NCBI GenBank assembly: GCA_914767885.1
Contig: CAJZBQ010000063.1
Span: 360,001 to 424,000, forward strand
Length of the DNA stretch: 64,000 nucleotides
Reading direction: 5' to 3'
DNA from: Blepharisma stoltei
Taxonomy: Eukaryota > Ciliophora > Heterotrichea > Heterotrichida > Blepharismidae
Of this stretch, positions 1-12,191 are shown one piece after another. Below the pieces are notes generated by a model, which was not told where the DNA came from, searched no databases, and saw only the letters and a list, made by a program, of their open reading frames with translations. The position numbers and the translations under genes were made by a program. How positions within the stretch are numbered: the first letter of the stretch is position 1; each line of letters begins with the position of its first letter.

Positions 1-95
1 CCACACAATCTCAGTGCTCTTCTTGCTCCTTCTTCGTTAAAGCCGAAATTCACCAGTGCATTGTGCTTTTCCTGTAGCTTGCTGGTGTCTGCCAT
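1..95 (-). CDS. Partial ORF, possible UBA-like N-terminus
   Basis: On the minus strand an ATG at 93-95 opens a frame that runs off the window edge after about 31 residues without a stop. The peptide contains LVNFGFNEEGARRAL, which resembles the loop and third helix of a UBA (ubiquitin-associated) domain. That is a weak, motif-only match. The base composition is richer in GC than the neighbouring genes, so it could instead be part of a retroposon-like element. Function is not established. Confidence 0.35.
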   Translation of the reverse strand, partial: MADTSKLQEKHNALVNFGFNEEGARRALRLC

Positions 96-293
96 GATGG
101 CAAAAAAATGTATTCCAGCTAAAGGTTAACCGTCCTTGGGTTGGTTGAGAAAAAGCACTATGCTTTCCAGTTCCCTAGGACAGAAGTCTATTCATCGTGG
201 TATAGACGGGATAGGATTCCTGTGAAAACTGAGCCTCATAATCAAAATATTGCTGAATAAGAAACAATAAGCGGAGCAAATTAGTTTCGACAA

Positions 294-3200
294 ATGCCAT
301 ATTTTGATTATAATAGTCTATCAGTCACATGTGGAACAACTAGTATCTTTAATTCATGAAGCTTCTTATAGAAGTTTCCTATGTTTGGCGCTGTAAGGCC
401 GATAAATTCTGATCGGAATTTATCGGTTGGTTGCACCAAATCAATGCCTTGGTCGGACCAAAAAGCGATTCGGTCCGACGAACTTGGAAAGCTCCTGGGA
501 AAATGTCTGCGCTTTCAGCGCTATATAGAGGAAACCTCTATATCATTTACTGGGGAGCTTTTAAATAGCGGGCAAAGCAAAGTTCAGTGCTACTTAGGAA
601 ATTCCTTTATCCTTAGCTCTTTATCAGCCACTTCAAGTTATCTTACTCCCCTTTAAAATGAGCAAATTTCATTTTTTGAATAAATTAACCCCTCTTAGTT
701 ACAACAAAAATTTTTATTCTATAAGAAAAATTTATAGGTAAAAACACTAATTTTCATATAAATAGTTTTGACTTAATATAATGGATGGAGTCAAATTAGA
801 TTCCTATTTAAAAAATTGGAACGCTTAATCGGTTAATATTTTAAATTAACTCTTTATAAAAATAAAAATATTTTTATATTATAAAATTATAATAATTTAA
901 AAAAAAAAAATTAACCCTTAAATAACAGATATTGGTTCCAATTAAAGGGAGTTAGAGATAATGCACTAGGAAATCTTATTATTGGGACCAAAGAGGATTA
1001 TACGCTAGGTTTTACAGGCTATATATGGAACTTAAAAATTTTTATTACAAGCTCCAATCAAGGAGACGATTATTCAACCTCAGGATGCTCATCTGGTTGT
1101 ACTATCTGCCCATCTGACAAAAATTGTTTAAGCGATTGCCTTTTCTCCACCTATCCTACAGCTTGCACAGGCTGCAAAACATCATGCAATAAAGGGTGCG
1201 TCAGCAATTTAGCCTGCAGTCTTTGCAAAAATAAAGAATGCAACCATTGTGATACCTTTACCGGAGCCTGTATCGATTGTATCACAAATGCTGGTTTTGT
1301 TGGTACGAATTGTCAATGTAATACCAATGCTTTATGAAATAGCGTTACAGAAACCTGTGATTTATGCTATAATTTGTGTGGATCCTGCTCAGCTTATACA
1401 TTTTCTGGCTGCACATCTTGCATTTCTTCTCATTATTTGTATGAAAATATGTGTATTCAATACTGTCCAATTGGCTATACTTCATCTTCAGGCCAATGCA
1501 ACTTGAGCTCATCATTGAATGGTTTTGTATTTAACTTGATGCCGCATCAGATAATGGACACAGTAACGGATCTCCAATCAAGCTTATCAATCCAAACAGG
1601 CCAAAGCTCAAACTTTTATCCAAATTATGATACGACAGACCCATATGCAGCAGAATATAGAGGATATTACTTTTTAGGAACTTCTTATATGAAATTTGTC
1701 TCTAGTTCATTGCTTTTTGCACCGAAATTTACGATTTCAACATGAATCAACCCAATTTTAGGAACCAGTATAATTTTGTCGAAGCAAGACTCGTCTGTGG
1801 TGATTTATTTAGAGCTTGGAATATTTAGTGACAATAAGCCAATTCTTACCTTAAAGCTGCTTGACGGAAGTGTGGTCTCTTATAAAAGCTCTTCTGCAAT
1901 TGTAGCTTCTCAATGAAATCTTATAATAGTCTCCTCAGACATTTCGTCTACACCTGCGCAGATCATAAGCTTCAATGTGAACTCAGTAACTGATACTTCA
2001 ATAGACCTAGCTTCATCTTGGTTTGAAGACCTACAAGCTTCGTCTACAACTCTAATAGGAGCTCATTACACTGCGGCTTCTACTTTTGGGAATTATTTTA
2101 CAGGCTTTTTATGGGACTTAAAAGTTTATAACCTAGTAAAAGCGCCATCTGCTCTATATTTGACTTCTTGCTCTGGCTGTTCTCAATGTCCTACTGACAA
2201 CTCTGGATCATGCTTAGCTAACTGTCCAATCTCGAAATATTGGGATGGGGCAGCCTGTGCAGATTGCAGCACAGGATGCACATCTACTGGCTGCGTAAGA
2301 GTTGACATAAACTGTAACTTATGTGATGACGTAATCTGCTATGAATGCCACGATTATACAGGAAACTGTGTGTCATGCAGACCTCATGCTCATTTAGACT
2401 CTGGAAAATGTGTCTGTGACACTGGGTATTCTTGGGATACTGTTACTGAGTCTTGCATACTTTGCTATAGCTCATGCAAGTCATGCACAGGGGTTAATTT
2501 TTATGAATGCACAACATGCATTTCTGGGAATTATTTGGTAAATGGATTATGCTTGTCATATTGCCCAAGCGGCTATAAAGCATCGACAAATGTATGTGCT
2601 GAAACGAATGCAATGATGTTTGACTTGGAACTGGAAACGCTTAATGGAGTGATTTATGATAAAGCAAGCCAAGTGCCAATATTGACTGGGTCTACTTCGA
2701 ATTTCTATATGAACTATGATAGTGATGACCCAATTCCAGCTCCTCTACGAGGAATGTGGTTTAACGGAGACTCCTCAATTCTTCATATGCCTAACTCCTC
2801 TCTGCAATTGGGGAAAATTTTTTTGGTCGCCATTTGTGGAGTTTTTTCTTTCAAGAATAAAAAAAATATCAATTTCTAAATATAATCTATATTATAAGTA
2901 TAATCTATATTATAAGTATATGCTTTTTATAATAATAGTCATTATATTTAAAAATAATTTTATTAAAATTGCTTGCTCGCTTATTGAAGAAGGGCAAAAC
3001 CTAAAAATAATAGATTTTTCTAGGCGGAGTAAATATTCTAATTACTCATCTCCTTTATTGATTATTGGGCCTGTGTTTACGTACTCAATATGAATTAATC
3101 CTTGGTCAGACACATCTACTGTAATGTACACCCAAGATTCTTCGAATTCTGAAGAATTCGCTATTAAGTTAAATGCAGGTTATCCCTCAATAGAACTAAG

Positions 3201-5776
3201 CCTTAAAATTGCTGGCTTTATAGCACATCAGTGCAAAACCCCAATTACGCAGCCTGAATGAAACCATGTTGTATTTACATTGAATATAGATGCTTTAGGT
3301 CATTCTTATATTCAATGCACTGTCAATACTATTCCTAACGACTCTTCTGTAGATCTTGGTCTTTCCTATTATTTGACTTCGAAAACGAATCCAAGTGGGA
3401 CTATTGGTGGAGAAATTCAAGGGACAAATTATGTTCATTATTATAAAGGCTTTATATATAAAATCGTTATATACCACACTATTAAAACAATAGAAAATTT
3501 AGCTTTGGCTAAATCGTATTGCACTGAACCTTGTCCTTCTTGTCTTCCATCAAAAAAATGCATCCCGAACTGCAGTATTGATAAATATTGGTTTGGACCT
3601 GCATACAATGTCTGCTCCGATTGCAAAAGCAACTGTAAATATGGCTGCAAAGATTCCTCTATAGTCTGCAACCTGTGCTACAGCACACTTTGCAGTAATT
3701 GCACTGATTATGATAGCTATTCTTGCACTAGCTGTGTTTCAAATGCAGAAAACATCGCAAATTGTACATGTGAGAATTCATATGGTATTAGTAAAAACTT
3801 AACTTACTGCGCTCCTTGCAATACAAATGCATATACTGAAGACGGATACTGCAAAACCTGCCCAAACCTCTGTGAAACTTGCACAAATAGCACTAACTGC
3901 CTTACCTGCATAGAAAACTCTTATTTAAGCAGCGGCCTTTGCAAATGCAATGTAGGTTTCAATGGAACCACAAACTGCACTGAAATTTGGTTTTATGCGA
4001 ATTTAACAGTAAACGAAGACAATTCTTTAAATCTCACATTTTCTAATGATTTAGCTGTATCACTTGATTCGATGGACGTACTTATATCAATAGCAAACGT
4101 ATCTGATACTAATTTGACATGGACAATGGAAGAAAGAAATAGCTCGTTTTATTTAATTTCTCTCGATATCTTAACCAAAGTTTCCACAGGCACTCAGGTG
4201 ACGTTAAAATTTTTGAATAAAAACTTAGTTGTTTCTGTGTCAAATGAGCTGCTAAAAAACCACACCTTAATTAGTTATTTGTATTATTATAATCCTTACT
4301 CGGAAGGAGAAATAAAATTGTGACGTCGATGGAAATGGACTCCGAGGCACACTGCCTAAGGAGAATGTAAGACCTGCCCCGATGAAGCTGAAAATATTGC
4401 CTCTGTCATCTTTTGAAGAATGCCTTCGGGTATGGGGATGCCTGCAGAACAGGTAAGCTTTTTTACACCCCCAAGTTTTTCCCTATCCTGCACATCTTTT
4501 GCCCCCCACTTAGTCTTTTCTTATCGGACTAAAGTGGTATCCGCAAGAGACAGCTCTATCCTAGTGAGCTCCCTAGGTTAGGTGGGTTTACACCAGATAG
4601 GCAGGCTAGGGGTCTATCGCTTTTTGCCTTATAAATTTTTTGACTTAACTTTAACTTACTCAGAAGATCCTACAATTCACGCTATTGCAAGCCAAACCAC
4701 TGCTGTAGTCCAGTCTATAACTGGAGTAGCTTTAGCATTATCCTTTATAAACCCAAACCCATCTAGCTTATGGAGTATGCCAAGCTGTGAGGTATGGATA
4801 TGACACTGATTTAGTTCTGTTCAATGTAGGAAGCCCTATATGCACTGTTAGTCTATTTTTCATACTTTTGCCTGCTGTTTATCTTTTATCCTCATGCTCA
4901 CATCCATTTGTGGCTAAAAAACTCGCAATGGTATTAAAGAACTACAAATATTCGTTATTTGTAAGGTTTTGGATTCAAGCGTACTTAGACTTCTGTGCAG
5001 CTACAGTTTTAGGCTTGATAAACGTAATTTTTATGTAGTTTTCAATGAACAACCCTAGCCAGTATACCAATATTGCTCTCTGCATTGGATTATTTACTTT
5101 TGAAATCTTAACCCCTATTTTATTCTTCATGTTTTCATATAAGAATTTAAACAAAATTCAACATAAAGAAAGAGGGTTTGAAAGACTTTGGAGCTCGTTT
5201 TTCTATGAGTTTAAGAATGACCAAGGACTTATGAGTACCCAATACTATTCAATTTTCTTTGTAAGAAGACTCATTTATATACTCAATCTTACCCTTTTAA
5301 TTGATTATTCAGCTACTCAAGTTACTATAAATAGCGTTCTGTCATTTACAACTGTATTTTATTTGATCAAATATAGACCATACTTAGAAAAAGTACAGCA
5401 GGCTACAAATTTAGCGACTGAAATTGGAATTTTCCTATTTGTGACAATAATGGCAGGGAATATTTTTGGACTAGCAAGCAGTGTTCAAGCGAAATTCGAG
5501 CTGACAATGGTAGTGGTGGCTATTGCGATTATGGCTGTTCAGATGTGTGGAAGTCTTGTGATATTTGGGCAAACTTGCTATGAAATCATCAAAGATGGGA
5601 TACAAAAAACGACTGGAAAAAATGCTAAAAAACTTGAACAAGTGAATGATCCCAGCGGACAGACAATTCACATGGATAGGGATACTGAATTTTATCATAG
5701 GAGGATAACTGATAATATGACACTGGTGAGATCTGAAACAAGGCCGACAGCTGTGGAAGAGTTTATATTAGATTAA
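294..5776 (+). CDS. Cysteine-rich, LamG-like multi-pass membrane protein
   Basis: After removal of four insertions (369-540, 646-951, 2795-3029, 4308-4654, each with one flanking repeat) and two tiny introns (4814-4829, 5024-5038), the frame from ATG 294 to TAA 5776 is 1457 codons including stop. The ectodomain alternates LamG/concanavalin-like stretches (WDLKVYN, WNLKIF and WINP motifs recur) with growth-factor-receptor/furin-like cysteine repeats (many CxxC and CxxCxxxxC spacings). About six hydrophobic segments follow in roughly residues 1145-1400, with a short cytosolic tail. TGA occurs as Trp, for example in the WINP motif. The family is common in ciliates and of unknown role; a surface receptor or adhesion protein is inference. 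The true start is uncertain: the frame is open back to 285 and the first LamG-like domain looks incomplete, so coding sequence may lie further upstream. An alternative ATG at 356 hits TAG after 12 codons. Confidence 0.72.
369..540. mobile_element. TA-flanked MITE, family gamma, copy 1
   Basis: Imperfect inverted ends (TATAGAAGTTTCCTAT at left, AGGAAACCTCTATA at right) are flanked by TA at 367-368 and 541-542. An internal hairpin surrounds GATCGGAATTTATCGG. A near-identical copy lies at 31366-31539 inside another gene. Deleting the element with one TA keeps the frame of the cysteine-rich gene. Confidence 0.8.
646..951. mobile_element. TNA-type MITE/IES, TTTAAA motif
   Basis: Flanked by TTA at 643-645 and 952-954. 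It begins CTCCCCTTTAAAATG and ends CCAATTAAAGGGAG. Deletion with one TTA joins the coding frame through SYLRDNALGN. It has the tandem-motif left end and palindromic right end seen in the other elements, though degraded. Confidence 0.8.
2795..3029. mobile_element. Degenerate TNA-type MITE/IES
   Basis: Flanked by TAA at 2792-2794 and 3030-3032. Ends are CTCCTCTCTG and CTAGGCGGAG. Contains a short tandem repeat of TATAATCTATATTATAAG at about 2880-2920. Deletion of 238 bp restores the frame and re-creates the start of the next LamG-like domain (GPVFTYSIWINP, compared with APKFTISTWINP in the preceding repeat). Confidence 0.68.
4308..4654 (+). mobile_element. Retroposon-like element, family alpha
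   Basis: Imperfect 13-bp duplications (CTTACTCGGAAGG at 4295-4307, CTTACTCAGAAGA at 4655-4667) flank a GC-richer segment. Its head (AAATAAAATTGTGACGTCG) matches the head of the insert at 35063. Its 3' half (TACACCAGATAGGCA region) matches the insert at 45015. Deletion of 360 bp joins YNPYS to EDPTIHA in frame. No long ORF, so non-autonomous. Confidence 0.75.
4814..4829 (+). other. 16-nt intron
   Basis: GTTCTGTTCAATGTAG begins with GT and ends with AG. Removing it joins two frames of the cysteine-rich membrane protein (WHWF to RSPICTVSL). The size fits the 15-16 nt introns typical of heterotrich ciliates. Confidence 0.7.
5024..5038 (+). other. 15-nt intron
   Basis: GTAATTTTTATGTAG, 15 nt, GT..AG, carries an in-frame TAG. 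Its removal joins LIN to FSMNNPSQY inside a transmembrane region. Confidence 0.85.
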
Positions 5777-5890
5777 ATAACTCCAATCTCCTTATATCCA
5801 AATAATATTTTCAATATATGTCTAAATTAATTAAAATTTATTTTAGCGGTATTAAAATAAAAATGTACGTTGAAACTTTTAAATAATAAC

Positions 5891-8800
5891 ATGGACTATT
5901 CCTCTGATATGTCTTTTCGACAAACATGCCCATCATGTATGGAGCTACAAAGCAGTCTTGACGATTTCCATGATAAACTCAGCACGCAGTCATACGACCT
6001 TCAAAAAGCCCAGTCTACCATTGCAAAGCTCATAAGTGAAAAAGTGTCATTAGAAAATAAGCTTTCTTTATCCAAAGCTTCTCTAGAAACCCATGATGAA
6101 GAACAAACAATTCTTCTTCAAACCAAAGTAGATAACCTTATAGCTGATCTAATAGAGAGAGACAACACTTTAAGCACTGCTAAACAAATAATCAAAAAAC
6201 TCAATCATGAATCCGAAGAATATGCAAGAACTATTAGTGAACTAAACTCTCAGGTAGCTGAAGCAAAAACAAAGTCCAAACAATTTGAAGCACTTTATTT
6301 GGAAAATGTTAAAGGATTCCAAGAAATTGAAGTTTTAAAGAAAACTGAGCAGAGAATCAAAGCAGAAAATTTCAAATTAAAAGAGCAGATTGATGTGATG
6401 AAAGAAGAAAGTGCAAAAGACATCGCGGATTTGGAAAATATGATAAAGCATTTAATTACTGAAAAAGGAACATTAGAAGAGCTTATAGGGGAACTTGAAA
6501 TAAAATTAGGAGAAATTGATAAGGCTAACGGCCAAAGGGAAAATTTGTATCAAGATACTCAAAATAGGATAAAAGAGCTGGAAGAAGAGATTGAAAGAAA
6601 AAATTTTGAAATCAAGCAGCAAGCAGAAGACTGGAAAACACAAAAAGAACAAACAGAAATAGAAGTTAATCATATGAGAAGGGCTGCTGAAAACATGATT
6701 CGGCAGTTAAGAAGCATGGTTGGAGCTGATGTAAAAATTCCTGAACTTGGTGAAAAAATCAATCAAAAAATCGTTTTTTCTAAAAATTCAGGCAAAAAAG
6801 ACCCACAAGTTCAGAATCAAAATAGTCAGGCTCATACTGATATCTACAAGATGAATTCAGAAGAAATGAATGGGCGTTCATTGGAACGAGAAATGAAGCT
6901 ATTAAAATTTCTTTCAAAACTAGTTAAATCTGAAGGGAAACATTTTGCCAATGAATTTGAAAATTTAGAAAAAAAGCTATCATTAAGCAGAGCAGAAACT
7001 GAAAAGTGAATTATGAGGAACGAAGAATTAGAAATAATCCTCAACTCACACTTAGAAACCGAAGTGAAATTATTTGATATCATTTCTAAACTCAAAAAAA
7101 CTATCATTGTTAAAAACCAGCATTTGGGACAAATTGAGCAATCTTTCGCAGACTTATTAGGGATTTTGCATATGACGATAGAAAATTTCGAAGCTCTCAG
7201 GCTAAATACTAAAATTGAATCAAATAATTTATCACAAACAAGTGAAAACCTTGAAAGTGCAATAGATGATTGAGCCGTCTTAGTCGGCAACATTACGCGG
7301 AGGCACACCCTGGTACAACAAAGCAGATCGGTCCAGCGGTCTGTGGGCCGGGTATGACGAAACAGCAGCGGGAAGCTCTGGGTTTGGGCAATCCCGTAAA
7401 GGACGTTAAATTTATAAATCTTAATTAGTGCAATAGCTGATTGAAAGTCTCAAATAGATATGTTTAAAACAAAAATAGAGGACGCTATGGTTCAAAATGA
7501 AAAATTATTTAATGACAATTCTGCATGAAACAAGGTCGTTGTCAAGAAAAACCAAGAATTGCTCACTCCCCCCCCCTCCGTGAGTGAACACAAAAAAATT
7601 TTGTTCACGGAGGGGGGGTTAATTTTTTTTTTTTAAAAAAATTTATATATAAATTTTCTAAAAAATATTTTTTTTTTCGAAATTCAAAAAAATCCTAATT
7701 CGAAAAAATTGGAAAGAAATATAAATTTAATTTATAAAATTTATGTTTTAAAAAGCAATTTGTTTAAAATTAAACAGAGAATTAGCTCTAGATTTCATTA
7801 TACTAATTAGCATTTATATATCAAAATTTTTTTCCATAAAAATTTTTTTCTATTAAAAAAATTTTTGTTCACTCACGGAGGGTTTTTTGGGCAAAAAATA
7901 GCGATTTTTCTAATGGTTTTGTTCACTCACGGAGGGGGGGGAGTCAGCATTAATGATGAATTGGAAAGCTTTCAAAAAATCAGCAAAAAGCTAGAAGAAG
8001 AGCTGGATACCACAAATAATGAAATAGCAAATTTACAAAAATATAATAAGCAGCTAGAAGAAGAGTTAGAGAAGTTTAATAAACAAGAAGCTAAATTAAT
8101 AAGCAGCTTTGGTGCCGATTCAGTTGAAAAAGCTATTGAGATTTTTATGAATATTCAAGAAAACTGCAAAGATGCATTAAATCAGTTGGCACATAATGAG
8201 GCTGAAAAGAAAGAATTTATAGGAAGAGTTTCAAAACTTCAATCAGAAATAGAAAATTTAAATGAATTGGTAAGAAATAAAGAAAAAAGTATTTTGGAAA
8301 TCAAAATAGCTTCAAAAAATGCAGAAAATGATTTTTTGTGCAGATTTAATGAAATCGAAGCCTTGATAAACAGAAAAGAAGAAATAGAAAAGGATTTGAA
8401 AGAGGAAAATCAAAGAATAAAAAAAGAACTGGAAATATACAGTGAAATACATAGTAAAGAAATGGAAGAGATAACAATGAAAAAGGAAGCAGAAATAAAA
8501 AAACTATGAAAAGAACTTGAAGAAGCTAAAATTGCTCAGACCAAGACGCTTAATGATAAATCAGAAATAGATGATTTAAAGTCTCAAATAGAAGAACTAA
8601 AGCTAAAAATCAAAGAAAGAGAAAAATATATTGAATTATTGCAAAAAACTCAACAGCAAATCGACCAAAAAATCCTTTCCCCTCACAATAATGTCTCAAA
8701 AACTATAAAATTTGAAGAAAATACAAGAGACGAAAACAGTTTTATAAATGGTTTATTAAGATCGATAAAAGAAAAAAATGATCAAATTTTGGATCTTGAA

Positions 8801-9582
8801 AGAGAGCTTAGAAGATCAGAAAGCCAAAATAATTTAAAATCCCAAGTATTAGACCTTGAAACTATAGAATTTTTCCATAGATGGCGCTGTTTGCCCTTGA
8901 TTTGCCCATGAGGAAATTTTTTTTGGTTCGACCAGTACCATATGGTTTGGTCAAACCAAAAATTTTCCTAGTGGGCAAATCAAGGGCAAACAGCGCCATC
9001 TATGGAAAATTCTATATCATTGAGCTTCTTTCCAAAAAAATGCTAGACATGCTAGGCAAGAGAATCCAATTGCCAAGAATTGAGTCTTTAAATCCAAATG
9101 TAAAAAAATGAATAACTCCATTGTTTCATCACTTGGAAGAAATAAGAAATCTAGGAAATTTTTATAACGTCGAAAAAGGATATAGTGAATTGGTTGATGT
9201 TCTTAAAGAGCTTCACCCTGCAATTTCTTGGGAATCTGTTAATTCTGCTCTTAGAAGAGAGGAGGGAATAGAAATCCTTATAAGGTTACTTGTAGACACT
9301 CTAAAATCCAATGCAAAACATATCAAAGATGCTAGAGGTTCATGCAAAGAAATCATCTGTGACACCATTTCTCATATAGAAGAAACAGAAAAAAATACCA
9401 ACCAAATTTCTAATACAGGTGATGAAATTCTCAGCACATTATCAAATATAGACAGTGAAGTTTTACAGCGAGAAATGGTTGACAAGGTGGTAAAAATGCT
9501 TCAAAGACTTATAAAGCGGCTTCTTGAAGGCTTCAAATTTGAGCGGGAAAAGCTGCTTCAAGCCTTATCATATGTAAAATAA
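5891..9582 (+). CDS. Long coiled-coil protein
   Basis: ATG 5891 (MDYSSDMSF) to TAA 9582. The earlier TTG at 5870 is not needed. Three segments interrupt it: a retroposon-like insert (7274-7427), a MITE (7566-7943) and a fold-back element (8865-9014). With them removed the length is 996 codons including stop. A short CPSC motif near residue 13 is followed by almost continuous heptad-rich, Glu/Lys-rich sequence, then a more globular C-terminus of about 180 residues (WITPLFHHLEE onward). TGA is used as Trp at 7006 and 8506. It resembles structural coiled-coil proteins of cilia, basal bodies or cortex, but I recognise no specific family. It converges on the next gene with a 22-bp gap. Confidence 0.78.
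7274..7427 (+). mobile_element. Retroposon-like 3' fragment
   Basis: Flanked by 17-bp duplications differing at one base (GTGCAATAGATGATTGA at 7257-7273, GTGCAATAGCTGATTGA at 7428-7444). The body, CCCTGGTACAACAAAGCAGATCGGTCC... ending GGACGTTAAATTTATAAATC, is homologous to the segments at about 11275 and 40805. Deletion of 171 bp restores the coiled-coil frame. Confidence 0.75.
7566..7943. mobile_element. TNA-type MITE/IES, GTGAGYGAAC motif
   Basis: Flanked by TCA (7563-7565 and 7944-7946). The left end is a head-to-head motif pair (CTCCGTGAGTGAAC and its complement). The right end has two complementary-strand copies in tandem about 50 bp apart. Deletion joins NQELL to SINDELES in frame. A TCA duplication contains no TA, so this is not a simple TA-bounded IES. 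Confidence 0.85.
8865..9014. mobile_element. Fold-back element with TA duplication
   Basis: Near-perfect 43-bp inverted repeats (TAGAATTTTTCCATAGATGG ... and its complement), with a second, partly complementary core around TTTGGTT/AACCAAA. Flanked by TA at 8863-8864 and 9015-9016. Deleting 152 bp gives ETIIELLSKK in frame. Retaining it breaks the frame. Confidence 0.85.
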
Positions 9583-9604
9583 TATTAATTACTATAAATT
9601 TACA

Positions 9605-11107
9605 TTATTGGTGGTTTTGCAGTATATTATTTCCATAATATGCTAAATATCCTGACCTATTAGGTGTGCTTCGTCCAGAAGAAAACGAGTTGTTCATGTT
9701 GGGGTTATAAAGTTTACTAGATAAATCGCTTTTTCTTCTTACTGGTGTATGGGATTGGCTTATATTGGTAGGTGTTAAGCTGTATCCTGGGACTTTCGCG
9801 TAGATTTGATGAGAGCCTAATTGGTAGGCTTCTAAGTCTCTTCTGTTTATTTTCCGTTCATCTTCGTTCATCTTGTGGAGTCGTTTTTTATCTGACTGTT
9901 TTTCTTGTATTTGGTAAGAAATTAGCTCAGAGTACTGCTGCTGTTTAAGCCGGTTTCTTTGTTTTTCTTGATTTACAAATAAATCTAATCTGCGCTGCCT
10001 TTCTGCTAGAGAAAATGCGTAGTTTTGGTCCTCATTTATTATCTTTTTATTAATTTCTTGCTTTTCTTTGATTTGTCTTTTAATTGCTTCTTGGTTTTCT
10101 TTGTAGCTGTTCATTTGATTTATTTTTTCTTCATACTCTTTTCTCCTTTGATAGTCTGCTTGAGCTTTTTGGAACTCCAAAGCTCTAATTTCGTCTTCTT
10201 TTGATTTAATTTCCATAGGAGAAACTGGCTGCATTTTTCTCTGCATTTCATAAAACTTGTGAGAAAATTCATCATATTCAGAAAGAAACCTTTGCCTCCT
10301 CTCTTCATAATCATCTCAATGAGAAAACGCATTATTTATATACTGTTTGTCCACGATTTTTTCTTTTTCTTTTTCCATTTCTTTCAGCTTCAGTAAGTAT
10401 GCATTATAAAGGTTGATTTCTTGCTGCTTATAAAAAGCTTCCCTCTTCTCAATTTCAGCTCTTCTTCTGGCTTTTTCTTCTTCAGTTTTGATTCCATTTA
10501 AAAATTCTTCTCTATCTTTTGCCCTTTGTACGTGTTTTTCTTCTAAAGTTTTATAATACTCGTTTAAGCTTTCGTCTTGTAGCTGCTTTTGGACTTGGAA
10601 GCGGTTTCTTGATAAAAATTGGTCTCTTGAGCTGATATTGCTGCTTAGCTCATCACTAAAATCTTTTAATTGTTTTTCTTCATTTCTTTCTCTTAATTCT
10701 TGTTGCGATTTAAATTGCTGCTGGGATTTTAAATAATTGTCAAGCTCTTCTTTGTATTTTTTCTTTTTTTCAGCTTCTTCAAGCTGTGCTTGGATTTCTG
10801 CCATTTCTTGTACATCAGCTTGATGTTTAATGATCCCGGCCCATTCATCTTCTCCTTCTTTAGGTCTCACCGGAAACTGCTTAAACATCGGTGTGCAATT
10901 TCTCTCAATCCTTCTTCTTATTTCTTCTAAAACTCCTGCAAAATCTAACCCTTCATCAAATAGGTCATCAACATTTTTCAATTCTTGATCAATGTATTCT
11001 AATTTCTGATTTTATCTTACTTTTACGCCGAATTCTGAAAGCAAAATTTTCTTGAGCTTTTCTTTTCTTCTAAAACTTAATACTTGAGAACGATGGGTAT
11101 CTGACAT
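9605..11107 (-). CDS. Coiled-coil protein, possibly ciliary
   Basis: Minus-strand ATG at 11105-11107 (MSDTHRSQVLSF) to TAA at 9605-9607. One 15-nt intron (11006-11020) is removed, giving 496 codons including stop. A TGA at about 10318 is read as Trp (NNAFSHWDDYEER) and joins the two long ORF pieces. Roughly residues 55-400 are Glu/Lys/Gln/Arg-rich helix like the long helical proteins of axonemes (TPH-type), with a Ser/Asn-rich tail of about 75 residues. No catalytic motif. A ciliary microtubule-associated role is only inference. It is convergent with the upstream coiled-coil gene. Confidence 0.75.
11006..11020 (-). other. 15-nt intron
   Basis: On the minus strand GTAAGATAAAATCAG, 15 nt, GT..AG, contains an in-frame TAA. 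Removal joins EFGVKV to KKLEYIDQ and extends the coiled-coil gene to an upstream ATG. Confidence 0.8.
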
Positions 11108-11274
11108 TTAGGTGTAAATAAATTAGTTGAATTTTCATATGGAATTTTCTTCAATATTCGTTAAATTTAATAAGCGATTATTTTAATGAGAAATTATTGA
11201 TTCAGAAGAAGAGAAATATTATTAATTATATAATTTTCAGTGATTATATATTTATATGGTATTTGATTATAAAT

Positions 11275-11400
11275 TATAGCCCTGGTGAAACAAAGTGGAT
11301 CGATCCAGAAGTCTATGGGTGCGACACGTGGATAAATATGGTGGAAGCCTTGGACAAGGTGACCCCATAGCGGACGTCAAACGTTATTGATAATTAATGG
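11275..11400 (+). mobile_element. Retroposon-like 3' fragment, intergenic
   Basis: GCCCTGGTGAAACAAAGTGG followed by ATCGATCCAGAAG and a 3' GCGGACGTCAAACGTTATTG match the inserts at 7274 and 40576. It lies between two minus-strand genes. No clear duplication was found around it, so its limits are approximate. The rest of 11108-11522 is AT-rich with no gene seen. Confidence 0.6.
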
Positions 11401-11522
11401 TAATTATAAATTATTAAAACATATTGATATGGGAAATCAGAATTCACTATGCATCAAACCACTTAAAGTGATCTGATGTGCTTGAAAACTAATGAATTTT
11501 AAACTGATTTATTATCTATAAT

Positions 11523-12191
11523 TTACTCTAAATAAGTCAAAGCAACATCATCAATTGGATCAAGTTCATCTAAGCCATAAAAGCTGGCTTGTAGCTCTTC
11601 TGATTCTCCAATAAAAGCTTCTTGACATTTCCCAATTTCTCTTTGTGAAAATTTGCTCGAAAACACATTGCTTGCGCCCGTGGCAGAAATCAATGGTTTT
11701 AAGCTTTCACGCTTTGATCTCCTGAGGATGCTTTTCCATCTATTTTTAACATTATTTTCAGTTCTTCCAGGCAAAAAATTTGCAATAATGCTCCATTTAT
11801 TGCCAATTTCTTGCTGTTTTTCGATAATGATTTGGTCTTCTTCATAGGTTCAGTCTCCTTTCTTTAGTTTAGGATTCAAATGGTTATGCCATCTTTCACG
11901 GCATTGTTTGCCATTACGTACAGGGACTTCGTTATGAATCTGCTTGTTGATTGCCTTCGCGATAATAGTCCACTTTTTGTAAGACTGCGTATTAAGTAGG
12001 CTGATGACAATATCATCCTCTTTTTTGGTCCATGGATGCTTTAGATTGCCAGATAACACCCTTGGGTAAATGAGAGGTGAATATTTATGCTTCAGGCCAT
12101 CAAGCTTGCAAGGAACCATTCAGATTTCATCATCAATTTTGTAGGGACTAAGCAAGGATTGATGGCTATTATCTTTATTGTTGCTTTCCAT
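11523..12191 (-). CDS. R2R3-type MYB DNA-binding protein
   Basis: Minus-strand ATG at 12189-12191 (MESNNKDNS) to TAA at 11523-11525, 223 codons including stop, reading two or more TGA codons as Trp. Two MYB/SANT repeats lie at roughly residues 45-150. Repeat 1 has HPWTKKEDDI and GKQCRERWHNHLNP; repeat 2 has LPGRTENNVKNRWKS. These carry the recognition-helix signatures of MYB R2 and R3. TGA encodes conserved Trps (in KKGDW and NKW). It is probably a sequence-specific nuclear transcription factor. The C-terminus is short and acidic. Confidence 0.85.

Noticed and set aside
356-391. ATG with signal-peptide-like MKLLIIYWGAF after removal of the gamma element
   Set aside because: The frame stops at TAG after 12 codons and is not the frame of the cysteine-rich protein; no intron bridges the two.
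7006-7012. Many genes ending at TGA and therefore split or pseudogenised
   Set aside because: Reading TGA as Trp joins the pieces into conserved proteins, and paralogs show TGG at the same places.
7566-7943. MITE segments as introns
   Set aside because: Ends are CTCC...GGAG with 3-bp direct repeats, not GT...AG, and the true introns here are 15-16 nt. One such element also sits in intergenic DNA at 51004.
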